From CBDDRG01 sp051306415 (GTDB taxonomy: Bacteria; Pseudomonadota; Gammaproteobacteria; Pseudomonadales; Porticoccaceae), in contig JBPPNE010000106.1 of assembly GCA_051306415.1 (NCBI GenBank), positions 1 through 23,933 of the forward strand: a DNA stretch of 23,933 nucleotides, read 5' to 3'. How positions within the stretch are numbered: the first letter of the stretch is position 1; every line of letters starts with the position of its first letter. The notes below the pieces were generated by a model. The model did no database searches. It saw nothing but the letters and a program-made list of their open reading frames with translations, and had not been told where the DNA came from. Of this stretch, positions 1 through 9,016 are shown piece after piece. The translations under genes were made by a program, and so were the position numbers.

Positions 1-1
1 G

Positions 2-124
2 TTCATCGCAACCTCAGGAGCAGACCTCGATTGTTATGACACCTTATCGGCGTCTGTTTTGCGGATGTCCATTGAATATAGGCAAGATAAGGGCGGGAAA
101 AGTCACGTATCGGTAACCGATTGA
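2..124 (+). CDS. Possible C-terminal tail of a gene cut by the left edge
   Basis: A frame is open from base 2 and ends in TGA at 122-124, giving 40 residues beginning FIATSGADLDCYDTLSASVL and ending SHVSVTD. I do not recognise the family. It could be the end of a real gene entering from the left, or chance. It has no strong GC bias at third codon positions, unlike the housekeeping genes in this window, so if real it is probably in transferred DNA. Confidence 0.2.
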   Translation, partial: FIATSGADLDCYDTLSASVLRMSIEYRQDKGGKSHVSVTD

Positions 125-640
125 GAAAAAACCCGCTTCTCGACCCCAGTCCATGGTCCGAGAAACCTATTTCAGCAAATCCCTTTTCGTTCGCGGGCGC
201 TTGCCATCTTGAATCGAAACCAGAGAAAACCTGCCTCTACTGGTGGTGTGGCTCAACCGCCAACAGTAGTGGAATCACAGGATTTCAGATCGTCGATAAC
301 CTAATCGGCGGAGCTGACCTTGAACTTGCCGGCCTCTCCGATGGAGGCGTGCGTCACTTTGCCGTTATCAAAAAACTGCCTGCCTGGTCGATCATTCAGG
401 TATAAGCCGCTCAGGCCGCATAGCGGCCGCTCGAGAACTGATCGCCCGCGCGGCGAAGCTGGCACCTTAATAACAGCCATAGCGGCCGCAACAATGCTGA
501 CGAGGCGACGTCCGCGGGTGTCCGACGTTGCCACGACATCCGGGATCGCTGCGCATTTTGACCTCGACGCCACACGCGAAGTAGCGCCGCTTTCAAAGCG
601 CATCAAAGGCCGGTTTCGCCGAACAGTGGCCAAACATAGC

Positions 641-805
641 TCAAAGGCAAACAGTCACGCGCAGGAAGGTAGCCGGTATGGACGTACTGCCGTCAATGCT
701 TTTGTTCTGTGCCTTCGCCAGATTCAACAGTTGACTATGGAGCGCCTCCACTTGCCCGTTCTTCTCAGCCGCTTCGAACGCGTTCATGGTTGGGCCATAG
801 ATCAC
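641..805 (-). pseudogene. 3' remnant of a SAM-dependent methyltransferase-like gene
   Basis: Reading on the minus strand after a TAG at 806-808, about 54 residues are open to a TGA at 641-643. They start VIYGPTMNAFEAAEKNGQ and end TSIPATFLRVTVCL. The pattern (amphipathic helix rich in Ala/Glu, then SIPATFLRVTV at the extreme C-terminus) resembles the tail of class I SAM-dependent methyltransferases. The methyl-donor binding domain is absent, and the sequence 5' of the TAG does not continue the family in any frame I could follow. I take it as a broken 3' fragment. The family assignment is from memory of the C-terminal pattern and is tentative. Confidence 0.4.
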
Positions 806-942
806 CTAAATAATTCGATGACATGTGCCGAGCCTTGGTCGGGTGGGATAAAGTGAAAAGTGTCCTTGACCATTCCAGGGAAGAAGAAGAAGAGTGGCGA
901 AAGCCCCCGATTAAATCGCGAGTCTGTTTGATCATTGCGCCG

Positions 943-1626
943 TCAAGACCGAAACAACCGGCTGTACTGGGTTTCGTGCAGCATGCTCGCCAGTGCCGCG
1001 CCGGCGAGACTGATGCCAATATCGCCATCTTCAATATCCGTCGCCTGACTTATGATCTCGCCGACGCGCGGCACCAGCCCCTCCAACACCAGTTGTCCCG
1101 CCGTCTGGCCAAGGGGGAATAGTTTGAGCGCAGCCCCAATCTGGTTGTCGAGCCAGCTCCACACCAGCCCGGTAGCCGCCAATTCATACCCGATGCCGTG
1201 ATGGCGGCACGCGAATGCGTAAGCCGCGAGGTGGCCGATCTCCGCGTCCGTCGGCCAGGCCAGCGCGGCAGGCACATTGAGCGAGCGCAGCAGCCGCAGC
1301 AGCGCGCCGCCGGTCTGCACATCCTGCGCGCGCAGTTCGGCGGTTTCCCGCAGTGCGAGGGCATGGCGATTCCAGCGCACAAATGCATCAGCGTCTGCGA
1401 CAAGCAGGCGGCGTAACAGCGGCAACTCCTGCTGCGCAAACGAATGCCTGAGAACACCACCGAGCCAATCCGCCAGTGCATCGCCATCGACCAGCCAGCC
1501 GCGGTCGATGGCTGACTCCAGCCCCTGCGACCAGGCGAAGCCGCCAATCGGCAGCGACGGGCTCGAAAAGCGCAGCAATTGCAGCAATGCGCCGTTGTTG
1601 CGGGGAAGCCCGTTGTCAGTGGTCAT
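943..1626 (-). CDS. ureF: Urease accessory protein UreF
   Basis: UreF is the cytosolic accessory protein that joins UreD (UreH) and UreG on apo-urease and gates nickel delivery during carbamylation and metallocentre assembly. The 227-residue product has the family hallmarks: a FSSPSLPIGGFAWSQGLE segment near residue 22, an all-helical body, and the typical ending LHETQYSRLFRS. It is full length. I start at the ATG at 1626 (MTTDNGLPRNNG) because this overlaps the end of ureE by 11 bp, as is usual for coupled ureEF. The longer frame back to 1713 only translates the ureE His-tail DNA in another frame. ureG normally follows directly but is missing here. Confidence 0.95.
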   Translation of the reverse strand: MTTDNGLPRNNGALLQLLRFSSPSLPIGGFAWSQGLESAIDRGWLVDGDALADWLGGVLRHSFAQQELPLLRRLLVADADAFVRWNRHALALRETAELRAQDVQTGGALLRLLRSLNVPAALAWPTDAEIGHLAAYAFACRHHGIGYELAATGLVWSWLDNQIGAALKLFPLGQTAGQLVLEGLVPRVGEIISQATDIEDGDIGISLAGAALASMLHETQYSRLFRS

Positions 1627-2122
1627 GTTCGTGGTGGGCATGGTGGGAGTGGTCGCGATCGTCATCGACGTGATGATGGCCGGAGTGAGCACCCTCCCCG
1701 CTCGCGTAAGCACCGTCCTCGGGCTCGAAGGGCAAAGCCTCCACGCTCACGTGCAGCCCCAGCCCGACGACCATCGCATCCAGCACATGGTCGTGCTGAT
1801 AGCGCAACCAGCCGGTGCCGATCTGCAACGGTACATGACGATTGCCCAGATGATACGCCGCACGTGCGAGCAGACAGGGATCATCCGCCGCCGCGATGCT
1901 CAGATTTTCCGGCGCGGCCTGCACCGCGACGATGCGCCCACTGTCATCCAGCAACTGGTCGCCATCACGCAGCACCCGACCGCGCGGCAGCATCACGCCG
2001 AAGCCCTCGCCCTCGGTAGATTCAGCTTTGAAGCGGCTTTTTTTGCGCACGTCGTAGGGCAGCCGCAGCGTGACTTGGGCCACCGCCTCTGTTTGCGGCA
2101 CGAATTGCAGGATTTTTTTCAT
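1616..2122 (-). CDS. ureE: Urease nickel metallochaperone UreE
   Basis: UreE is a dimeric nickel-binding chaperone that hands Ni(II) to the UreD-UreF-UreG complex. The 168-residue product has an N-terminal beta-rich domain (LPYDVRKKSRFKAE, then GVMLPRGRVLRDGD) and a C-terminal ferredoxin-like domain containing RYQHDHVLDAMV, whose His residues lie at the known interfacial metal site. The last 27 residues form a His/Asp-rich tail with 11 histidines, as in the His-tailed Klebsiella-type UreE. The start is placed at MKKILQFVPQTE (2122); an upstream ATG at 2170 would add 16 residues without family resemblance and would abut a hairpin. It is separated from ureC by a toxin-antitoxin pair and a possible terminator, so it may need its own promoter within 2123-2168. 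Confidence 0.94.
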   Translation of the reverse strand: MKKILQFVPQTEAVAQVTLRLPYDVRKKSRFKAESTEGEGFGVMLPRGRVLRDGDQLLDDSGRIVAVQAAPENLSIAAADDPCLLARAAYHLGNRHVPLQIGTGWLRYQHDHVLDAMVVGLGLHVSVEALPFEPEDGAYASGEGAHSGHHHVDDDRDHSHHAHHEHDH

Positions 2123-2168
2123 GGGACTGGTTTCATGTTGGCGAATCCGCTGCTGGCTGGGTCGGTTC

Positions 2169-2193
2169 AAAAAACGGCCATGCGGCCTTTTTT
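2169..2193 (-). terminator. Hairpin with flanking A and T tracts (bidirectional terminator-like)
   Basis: AAAAAA, C, GGCC, loop ATGC, GGCC, TTTTTT. The A and T runs extend the GGCC stem, with one bulged base, and provide a T tract on either strand. On the minus strand it lies about 140 bp after the toxin stop and 46 bp before the ureE start, so it could end the urease/TA transcript and separate ureEF from the structural genes. The GC stem is short (4 bp), so strength is uncertain. Confidence 0.4.
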
Positions 2194-2330
2194 GAGGAAA
2201 TCCTGAGTTACTACGTCATCGCGAAGAGCGTCGCGACATGGCCGATCAATAAATTTTTGCCCCGTCACAAACTGTATTGCGTTGCTAGGCTCAATGACAA
2301 AAACTGCGAGACCTACCCAGCCCGGCCGAG

Positions 2331-2612
2331 CTAGTAACCTGGGATGCGCCGATGATGCGCGAAGGCGGTGACCTGCGGGGTATTATCGGCGAGGACTCGA
2401 TAGAACACGGAAAATGGAAATTTCTGGAGGCCGATTCGCCGAATGCCGCTGGGATGGATGATTTTCCAGGTCTGTGGCCTTGCGACGACCGGTTCCATGA
2501 CGCTTTCAAACTCTGTGACTAGGGCGGCGCCGAGCCCTGGCTGTCGTTCCTCGAAGAAGCGGACCGCCTGTAGATACTCGGCCTCGGCTGCGGGAAGGAA
2601 GCTGTAATTCAC
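2331..2612 (-). CDS. RelE/ParE-family toxin
   Basis: A 93-residue protein of the RelE/ParE fold, the toxin half of a type II toxin-antitoxin module; members act as ribosome-dependent RNases or gyrase poisons, and the sequence does not say which. Visible hallmarks are the N-terminal helix (AEAEYLQAVRFFEERQPGLG), the RIGLQKFPFSVFYRVL strand-loop-strand and the ending VTAFAHHRRIPGYW-like motif (here HHRRIPGY). It starts at GTG (2612), overlapping the antitoxin stop by 4 bp (GTGA), so translation is coupled. It sits between ureC and ureE, interrupting an otherwise standard urease gene order. Confidence 0.9.
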   Translation of the reverse strand: MNYSFLPAAEAEYLQAVRFFEERQPGLGAALVTEFESVMEPVVARPQTWKIIHPSGIRRIGLQKFPFSVFYRVLADNTPQVTAFAHHRRIPGY

Positions 2613-2845
2613 CGGAGCAGTGATCTCGCCTTGCGGGCAACCTCTGCGCCGGGAATGACCTGAACCCGTCCGTTATCGGCTTCAGCCCCACGACGGGCGG
2701 ATTCTTCGCCCCAAAGCCGTTCGTACTCAGCTTCAGACACTTCTTCCAAGCTTTGGAGCAGACGGCGCGCCAAGGCCGCGCGCGCGTCGATGGGGAGGGC
2801 GAGCGCCTGGGCTTCGATTACGGTGATGTCCATGGCCTCACTCAT
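2609..2845 (-). CDS. Addiction-module antitoxin (Unstab_antitox, PF09720-like)
   Basis: A 78-residue acidic protein with the pattern of short antitoxins encoded before RelE/ParE toxins: LALPIDARAALARRLLQSLEE, then YERLWGEESARRGAEADNG, and a basic C-terminal stretch (GAEVARKARSLL) expected to wrap the toxin. GAGGAG lies 8 bases before the ATG at 2845, a strong ribosome binding site. A second in-frame ATG (2833) is possible but less well placed. The gene begins 71 bp after the ureC stop; that gap is the likely place for an autoregulated promoter. It would bind and neutralise the toxin encoded immediately after it. Confidence 0.85.
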   Translation of the reverse strand: MSEAMDITVIEAQALALPIDARAALARRLLQSLEEVSEAEYERLWGEESARRGAEADNGRVQVIPGAEVARKARSLLR

Positions 2846-2916
2846 AGCTGTTTCTCCTCAATCCTGGCGTGTAACGCAACCTTGCTTGAGACATTGTTCT
2901 TGCGACAGCAGCTACG

Positions 2917-4616
<1,700 letters not shown>

Positions 4617-4620
<4 letters not shown>

Positions 4621-4934
4621 GGCTGCGGCTCCAGCGGCCCCATCACCTCGCCGCGGAAACCGTACACGACGCGGGCGCCGGCGTAGGCGACCAGAGTCAC
4701 GTCCCGGGTCTGGCCCGGCTCGAAACGCACCGCGGTGCCGGCGGCGATATCGAGGCGCATGCCCCGCGCGGCGGCGCGATCGAAGGTCAGCGCCGGGTTG
4801 GTCTCGGCAAAGTGGTAATGCGAGCCGACCTGAATCGGCCGGTCGCCGCTGTTGGCCACCGCCAGGGTCAACGTAGGCCGGCCGGCGTTGAGTTCGATAT
4901 CGCCGGGTTCGACGATCAGTTCACCAGGTTTCAT
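4617..4934 (-). CDS. ureB: Urease subunit beta
   Basis: UreB is the small structural subunit that packs with UreA and UreC into the (ABC)3 urease trimer. The 105-residue product starts MKPGELIVEPGDIELNAGRP and has the family GSHYHFAETNPAL and VYGFRG segments, matching the usual length of about 100-110. A GAGGA lies 7 bases before the chosen ATG at 4934; an upstream TTG in frame (4961) would add nine residues absent from the family. The end overlaps ureC by 4 bp (ATGA), so the two are translationally coupled. It has no catalytic residues. Confidence 0.97.
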
Positions 4935-4957
4935 CGCGCGATCCTCGAATTCAATGG

Positions 4958-5260
4958 TCAAACAATGGGACTGTGCACCGTCACCAGCTTGGTGCCGTCG
5001 GGGAACGTCGCCTCGACCTGAACATCGTGGATCATCTCCGGCACGCCTTCCATGACATCGTCGCGGGTCAACAACGTGCGGCCTTCGGCCATCAGCTCGG
5101 CGACGGTGCGACCGTCGCGGGCGCCCTCGATAATCGCAAACGAAATCAGCGCCACCGCCTCTGGATAGTTGAGCTTGAGGCCCCGCGCTTTGCGCCGCTC
5201 GGCGAGCAGCGCGGCGGTGAACAGCATCAACTTGTCTTTTTCACGCGGCATCAATTCCAT
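4958..5260 (-). CDS. ureA: Urease subunit gamma
   Basis: UreA is the smallest urease structural subunit. The 100-residue product reads as a textbook family member: MELMPREKDKLMLFTAAL, then RGLKLNYPEAVALIS, the IIEGARDGRTVAELM helix, and a C-terminal HDVQVEATFPDGTKLVTVH strand pair. Length and both ends match the family. A purine-rich AAAAAGGG lies about 9 bases before the ATG. It follows ureD by 40 bp and precedes ureB by 23 bp, in the conserved DABC order. Confidence 0.97.
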   Translation of the reverse strand: MELMPREKDKLMLFTAALLAERRKARGLKLNYPEAVALISFAIIEGARDGRTVAELMAEGRTLLTRDDVMEGVPEMIHDVQVEATFPDGTKLVTVHSPIV

Positions 5261-5300
5261 AAAAGCGACCCTTTTTCTACGCTGACAAAAACCGATTCAA

Positions 5301-6206
5301 TCAGGTAAACCAGATGCGGGGGGCACTGGCCGCCATCCCCCAGCGCGCCAGGCGCAGCTCCCGCCACAGGGCGATGAACAGCGCCTTGACCTCGGCGGCG
5401 GAATCGGCGAGCGCCCGCACCACCAGCAATTCCGGTAGCGCGGTTACCGCGGCCAGCAGTGGCTGGCGATGGTCCGCGCCGCTCTGTCCGTTCTCCTGTT
5501 GCGCATCGATAACTGCACGCAATTTGTGCACCAGCTCGGGGCTGACCTGCGTGCTCACCAGCGTTGCCAGTACCGTCCGACCCTGCAAGCCCCAGGTCGC
5601 GGCCAATTGCGGGCTGCCGCCGGCGATACGGCTGTTCTCGATCAGCAGGGGTTGATCGCCCCGCCAGATTTCGCAACGCTGCACCAGCCGTCCGCTGGCG
5701 AACAGTTCCCCCGCCGCTGGCCGACCCAGGCAGGTGATCTCCCAGCCGGTGTACTCCGCGCCCGGCGCCAACATTACGCGGACGCTGTTGTGGGCGAGCG
5801 CGCCGTCGAACAGGATGTTTTCCTGCGGTAGCCACTCGCAGCAGGCACCGCCATCGATCTTCAGCTCGACGTCCTGAGTCTGCGGCAATTGTGCGCGATT
5901 GGTGCGATAGACGCGGCCAGCGGCGGGCGTGGTCAGCAACGCGCGGGCGCCCGCACTGCACTGCGCTGCCACTGTCAGTCGATCGCCCGCGACCAAGCCG
6001 CCCGGTGGATGGAGGGTGTAAATATGGCTGACTTCGCCCTCGGGGTAGAACGGCCGTTGTACCCGCAACGGTCCACTATGGACGCAGCGAGTGAGGCAGG
6101 TGCGTCCGCCGCGCGGCGCCAGCGTCAGCGCGAGGTTGGCGGACCAACCCTGATCGGCGGTGGACAGCGCGGTCGCGGCAGCGGTCGGGGTAACGACTGT
6201 ATTCAT
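5301..6206 (-). CDS. ureD: Urease accessory protein UreD (UreH)
   Basis: UreD binds apo-urease first and, with UreF and UreG, forms the activation complex; it is thought to contain the tunnel through which nickel reaches UreC. The 301-residue product shows family landmarks: LPHPPGGLVAGD-like segment (HPPGGLVAGDRLTV), TTPAAGRVYRTN, EWLPQENILFDGA and the C-terminal LARWGMAASAPRIWFT (family members end in PRIW-T). It is first in the cluster, so the promoter for ureDABC should lie in the 227-bp gap shared with divergent pyrC. No clear sigma-54, NtrC or other operator could be recognised there; a GTGCC-GA-GGCAC inverted repeat at 6302-6313 is the only obvious symmetric element. Confidence 0.95.
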   Translation of the reverse strand: MNTVVTPTAAATALSTADQGWSANLALTLAPRGGRTCLTRCVHSGPLRVQRPFYPEGEVSHIYTLHPPGGLVAGDRLTVAAQCSAGARALLTTPAAGRVYRTNRAQLPQTQDVELKIDGGACCEWLPQENILFDGALAHNSVRVMLAPGAEYTGWEITCLGRPAAGELFASGRLVQRCEIWRGDQPLLIENSRIAGGSPQLAATWGLQGRTVLATLVSTQVSPELVHKLRAVIDAQQENGQSGADHRQPLLAAVTALPELLVVRALADSAAEVKALFIALWRELRLARWGMAASAPRIWFT

Positions 6207-6433
6207 TCCAGGCTCGATAATCGCAAACTCGCAGTGGCGAGCCGCCGTATGAACGCATTGCCGGCGTGCGTGGTCGTTGGACGGCTATCTTTCCCGATCA
6301 CGTGCCGAGGCACAACCCGGATCAGCTACCACGGCGTCGCCGGAGCACCGCGAGTGGAATCGCGCTCGCCCTCCACTGTCTCCATTGAGCGGTTTCCGGT
6401 AGCATGCGAACCCGACGCGATTGACGGCTTTGC

Positions 6434-7471
6434 ATGAAATCCCTGAGCATTACTCCCCCCGACGACTGGCATCTGCACCTGCGCGATGGCGCGGCGCTCG
6501 CTGTCACCGTCGCCCACGCCAGCCGGCATTTTCGTCGCGGCATCGTGATGCCGAACCTGGTGCCACCGGTGGTGACCACGGCGCAGGCCACCGCCTACCG
6601 CGAACGGATTCTGGCCCAGCGCCCGCTCGGCAATCCCTGGCAGCCACTGATGACGCTGTACCTGACCGATGCCACGCCACCGGAGGAGATTGATCGCGCC
6701 CGGGCCAGCGGCATTGTCCACGGCATCAAATACTATCCCGCCGGGGCCACCACGAACTCGGCTAGCGGCGTAACCTACCTCGCCAAAGTCGATGCGGTGC
6801 TTGAACGCATGCAACAACTCGGCATGCCGCTACTGCTGCACGGCGAGGTGACCAACGCCGACATCGACATCTTCGACCGCGAAGCGGTGTTCATCGAGCG
6901 CCACTTAAAGCCCTTGGCGGCGCGGTACCCGGAATTGAAAATGGTGCTCGAACACATCACCACGGCAGACGGCGCCGAGTTTGTCGCCGCCGCGCCGGCC
7001 ACCATCACCGCCACTATCACCCCCCAGCACCTGTTGTTCAACCGCAACCACCTGTTGGTCGGCGGTATCCGACCTCACCTCTACTGCCTGCCGGTGTTGA
7101 AGCGTCGCCGTCACCAGGAAGCCCTGCTCGCCGCGGCCACCAGCGGCAGTGCGAAATTCTTTCTCGGCACCGACTCCGCGCCGCACGCGCGCGACACCAA
7201 GGAGTCCGCCTGCGGTTGCGCTGGCTGTTTTAGCCACCCGGCCGCGCTGGAACTCTACGCCGAGGCCTTCGAGCGCGCCGGCGCGCTCGACAAGCTCGAA
7301 GGTTTTGCCAGCCACCATGGCGCGGATTTCTACGGCCTGCCGCGCAATCCCGGCACGGTGACGCTGGATCGCGTGCAATGGCAACTGGCCGAGCGTATCG
7401 CCTTCGGCGACAGCGATATCGTTCCGCTCTGCGCCGGCGAAAGCCTGAACTGGCAGGTGCGCAATGGATAG
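6434..7471 (+). CDS. pyrC: Dihydroorotase (type II)
   Basis: PyrC cyclises N-carbamoyl-aspartate to dihydroorotate, the third step of de novo pyrimidine synthesis, in the cytosol. The 345-residue product matches the E. coli-type homodimeric enzyme (348 residues). Zinc and substrate residues are visible: His13/His15 (DDWHLHLRDG), the carbamylated Lys99 (HGIKYYPAGATTNS), His136 (LLLHGEV), His174 (LEHITT) and catalytic Asp247 (LGTDSAPHARDTKE). The start is the first plausible ATG, 227 bp from divergent ureD. Its stop overlaps rnt by 8 bp, so the two are co-transcribed, an arrangement also found in Pseudomonas. Confidence 0.97.
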   Translation: MKSLSITPPDDWHLHLRDGAALAVTVAHASRHFRRGIVMPNLVPPVVTTAQATAYRERILAQRPLGNPWQPLMTLYLTDATPPEEIDRARASGIVHGIKYYPAGATTNSASGVTYLAKVDAVLERMQQLGMPLLLHGEVTNADIDIFDREAVFIERHLKPLAARYPELKMVLEHITTADGAEFVAAAPATITATITPQHLLFNRNHLLVGGIRPHLYCLPVLKRRRHQEALLAAATSGSAKFFLGTDSAPHARDTKESACGCAGCFSHPAALELYAEAFERAGALDKLEGFASHHGADFYGLPRNPGTVTLDRVQWQLAERIAFGDSDIVPLCAGESLNWQVRNG

Positions 7472-8129
7472 GGAAGAAATGGCTAGCGAAAAGATGCCGT
7501 CCGATGACCGCTCGTTCTTCCTGGGGCAGCGTTTTCGCGGTTTTTTACCCGTCGTCATCGATGTCGAAACCGGGGGTTTTGATGCGCGTCGCAACGCCCT
7601 TCTCGAAATTGCGGCGGTGACTCTGCAACTGGATGATAGCGGCCAACTGGTGATCGCGGAGACTATCTCCCGCAACGTCGCCCCGCACCCGGACACCTTC
7701 AGTGAAACCGCAGCCCTGCAATTTACCGGCATCGACCCGGAGGATCCTGCCCGCGACGCCGTCATCGAAAAGGACGCCCTCCACGATGTCTTCCAGTTAG
7801 TGCGTCGGGCCGTGCGCGAGCAGCAGTGCAACCGCGCCATCGTAGTCGCTCACAACGCCCATTTCGACCTCGGCTTCGTCAATGCGGCGGTCGCTCGCAA
7901 CGACATCAAGCGCAATCCGTTCCACGCGTTTTCGTGTTTCGATACTGCGACCCTGGCTGGCCTCGCCTTCGGTCAAACCGTGCTTGCCAGAGCCTGCGAA
8001 GCGGCGCAGATTCCATTCAACAACCAACAGGCCCACAACGCGCTGTATGACGCGGAACGCACCGCCGAGCTGTTTTGCCTGATCGTCAACCGTTGGCAGG
8101 CATTGGGGGGCTGGCAGCCACGCGCCTGA
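7464..8129 (+). CDS. rnt: Ribonuclease T
   Basis: RNase T is a 3'-5' exoribonuclease of the DEDDh family that trims 3' ends of tRNA, 5S and 23S rRNA as a homodimer. All metal ligands and the general base are visible in the 221-residue product: Asp33 and Glu35 (VIDVETGGFD), Asp135 (AHNAHFDLGF), His191 and Asp196 (QAHNALYDAERT). Length fits the family. The ATG at 7464 lies inside the end of pyrC; a second ATG at 7479 is a possible alternative start. The downstream 232 bp, convergent with grxD, holds no gene and begins with a T-rich stretch (8131-8148). Confidence 0.96.
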   Translation: MDREEMASEKMPSDDRSFFLGQRFRGFLPVVIDVETGGFDARRNALLEIAAVTLQLDDSGQLVIAETISRNVAPHPDTFSETAALQFTGIDPEDPARDAVIEKDALHDVFQLVRRAVREQQCNRAIVVAHNAHFDLGFVNAAVARNDIKRNPFHAFSCFDTATLAGLAFGQTVLARACEAAQIPFNNQQAHNALYDAERTAELFCLIVNRWQALGGWQPRA

Positions 8130-8361
8130 CATTATTTTTTATTTTTTGCCTCGCGACCAGCGACCGGAATTTGCAGCCGTGGGGGACCGCCAAACCAGCG
8201 TCGCCACAGCTTTCCCCCAACCCCGTCGAGCAACCGGGAAGCGACTTCAATCCGGCGCCTGGGCACACGGCGGCAATACCTCGCAGGAGCCTCGCAGGGG
8301 CTATGACCGACGGTCAGCGACGCTAACCGCCAGACTGGCGGCGCGGTACGGCCAGCCAGCG

Positions 8362-8688
8362 TCAGCTCGACGTCTGACCGACAGCCTCGACGATGAGCGG
8401 TTTGAGTTCGCCGTTGTCGTGCATTTCGGTGATGATGTCGCAGCCGCCGATCAACTCACCGTTGATCCAGAGTTGCGGAAAAGTCGGCCAGTTGGCGTAC
8501 TCCGGCAGCTTGGCGCGAATCTCCGGATTGGCCAGGATATCGACATAGGCAAAGCGCTCGCCACAGGCCATCAGCGCTTGCACCGAGCGTGCGGAAAAGC
8601 CGCACTGAGGCTGATTCGGTGAGCCCTTCATATAAAGAAGGACGGGGTTTTTCTCGATCTGTTCGCGAATGGTTTCCAGAATATCCAT
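8362..8688 (-). CDS. grxD: Monothiol glutaredoxin (Grx4 family)
   Basis: GrxD binds a [2Fe-2S] cluster with glutathione and serves as an iron-sulfur carrier in the cytosol. The 108-residue product carries the CGFS active site (QPQCGFSARSVQAL, Cys at about residue 30), the TFPQLWINGELIGGCDI segment with the cis-proline and glutathione-binding loop, and no second cysteine in the active-site motif. The start is the ATG at 8688 (MDILETIREQIEK), with GAGGTG 8 bases upstream; eight extra upstream codons are possible but not family-like. It is divergent from argD across a 328-bp gap that contains a structured leader and an inverted repeat. Confidence 0.96.
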   Translation of the reverse strand: MDILETIREQIEKNPVLLYMKGSPNQPQCGFSARSVQALMACGERFAYVDILANPEIRAKLPEYANWPTFPQLWINGELIGGCDIITEMHDNGELKPLIVEAVGQTSS

Positions 8689-8721
8689 GACAAATGCACC
8701 TCGATACGTCAAAAAAGCAAA

Positions 8722-8790
8722 GCGGTGGTTACCGCAACATCGATTCCAACCAGTTCATTTTACGCATTTTCCACCGATTGCGGTAACCGC
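8722..8790. repeat. Paired GCGGT/ACCGC palindromic sites upstream of grxD
   Basis: GGTTACCGCAA at 8727-8737 recurs inverted as TTGCGGTAACC at 8778-8788, a perfect 11-bp match. Each arm is itself palindromic: GCGGTGGTTACCGC (8723-8736) and GCGGTAACCGC (8780-8790). The pair lies 35-100 bp upstream of the grxD start. Two related palindromes about five helical turns apart look like operator sites for a dimeric regulator; the regulator is unknown. Confidence 0.4.
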
Positions 8791-8794
8791 AAAA

Positions 8795-8940
8795 GGGGCT
8801 CGTCTGCCCCGGTCCGATACTGGCCTGGGATTGTCGCCGCGAAGCCCAGCTACCACAGTCGCCAAGATGATTGCGGGGACTTATATTTCCGGCTAAGATT
8901 CGACCAAATCCCAGGCAGCAGCGGCTGCCTGTTTTGTTTT
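8795..8940 (+). promoter_or_regulatory. Structured leader upstream of argD (candidate attenuator, riboswitch or sRNA)
   Basis: On the plus strand three elements follow one another. First is a hairpin GGGGC-TCGTCT-GCCCC (8795-8810). Second, CCTGGGATT (8824-8832) is perfectly complementary to AATCCCAGG (8907-8915), closing a domain of about 75 bases. Third is an intrinsic terminator at 8913-8940. The 3' strand of the long-range stem shares its last three bases (AGG, 8913-8915) with the 5' arm of the terminator stem, so the two helices compete at their junction, as in attenuators. I do not match it to a known riboswitch. It could instead be a free small RNA ending at 8940. Confidence 0.45.
8913..8940 (+). 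terminator. Intrinsic terminator 76 bp before the argD start
   Basis: A perfect 7-bp stem AGGCAGC / GCTGCCT with a 4-base loop AGCG is followed directly by GTTTTGTTTT. This is the best rho-independent terminator in the window. No plus-strand protein gene ends here: the upstream gene grxD is on the other strand and rnt is convergent and far away. It must therefore end a short leader or small RNA. Confidence 0.75.
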
Positions 8941-9016
8941 GGATCGGGAGATTATCCCGCCGCTGAGCTCCACCCCAATCGATCTCCCATCCAAACCGTG
9001 CAGCGAAGTCCGCGCC

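Larger units (their letters stand above)
1..942. other. Gene-poor degenerate flank beyond ureF
   Basis: No intact, recognisable gene lies here. Open frames on both strands reach about 180 codons, but none reads like a known family, none has a convincing ribosome binding site, and they overlap one another. Base composition looks more mixed than in the urease genes. Visible structures are a perfect hairpin at 414-428 (GGCCGC, loop ATA, GCGGCC), two copies of CATAGCGGCCGC (419-430 and 477-488) and a GAA/GAG-rich run near 881-893. The methyltransferase-like remnant at 641-805 suggests scrambled or decaying accessory DNA. This is where ureG would be expected. Confidence 0.5.

Noticed and set aside
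423..435. GCGGCCGCTCGAG resembling joined NotI and XhoI cloning sites
   Set aside because: Surrounding sequence does not read as vector, and GC-rich palindromes recur in this flank; taken as natural.
320..856. 178-codon plus-strand frame in the left flank
   Set aside because: No recognised family and no ribosome binding site; it overlaps a more family-like minus-strand remnant. A decayed transposase cannot be excluded but I cannot support it.
8304..8341. Two small hairpins (TGACC-GAC-GGTCA and CCGCCA-GAC-TGGCGG) between rnt and grxD as a convergent terminator
   Set aside because: Neither is followed by a T tract on either strand, so an intrinsic terminator is not supported.
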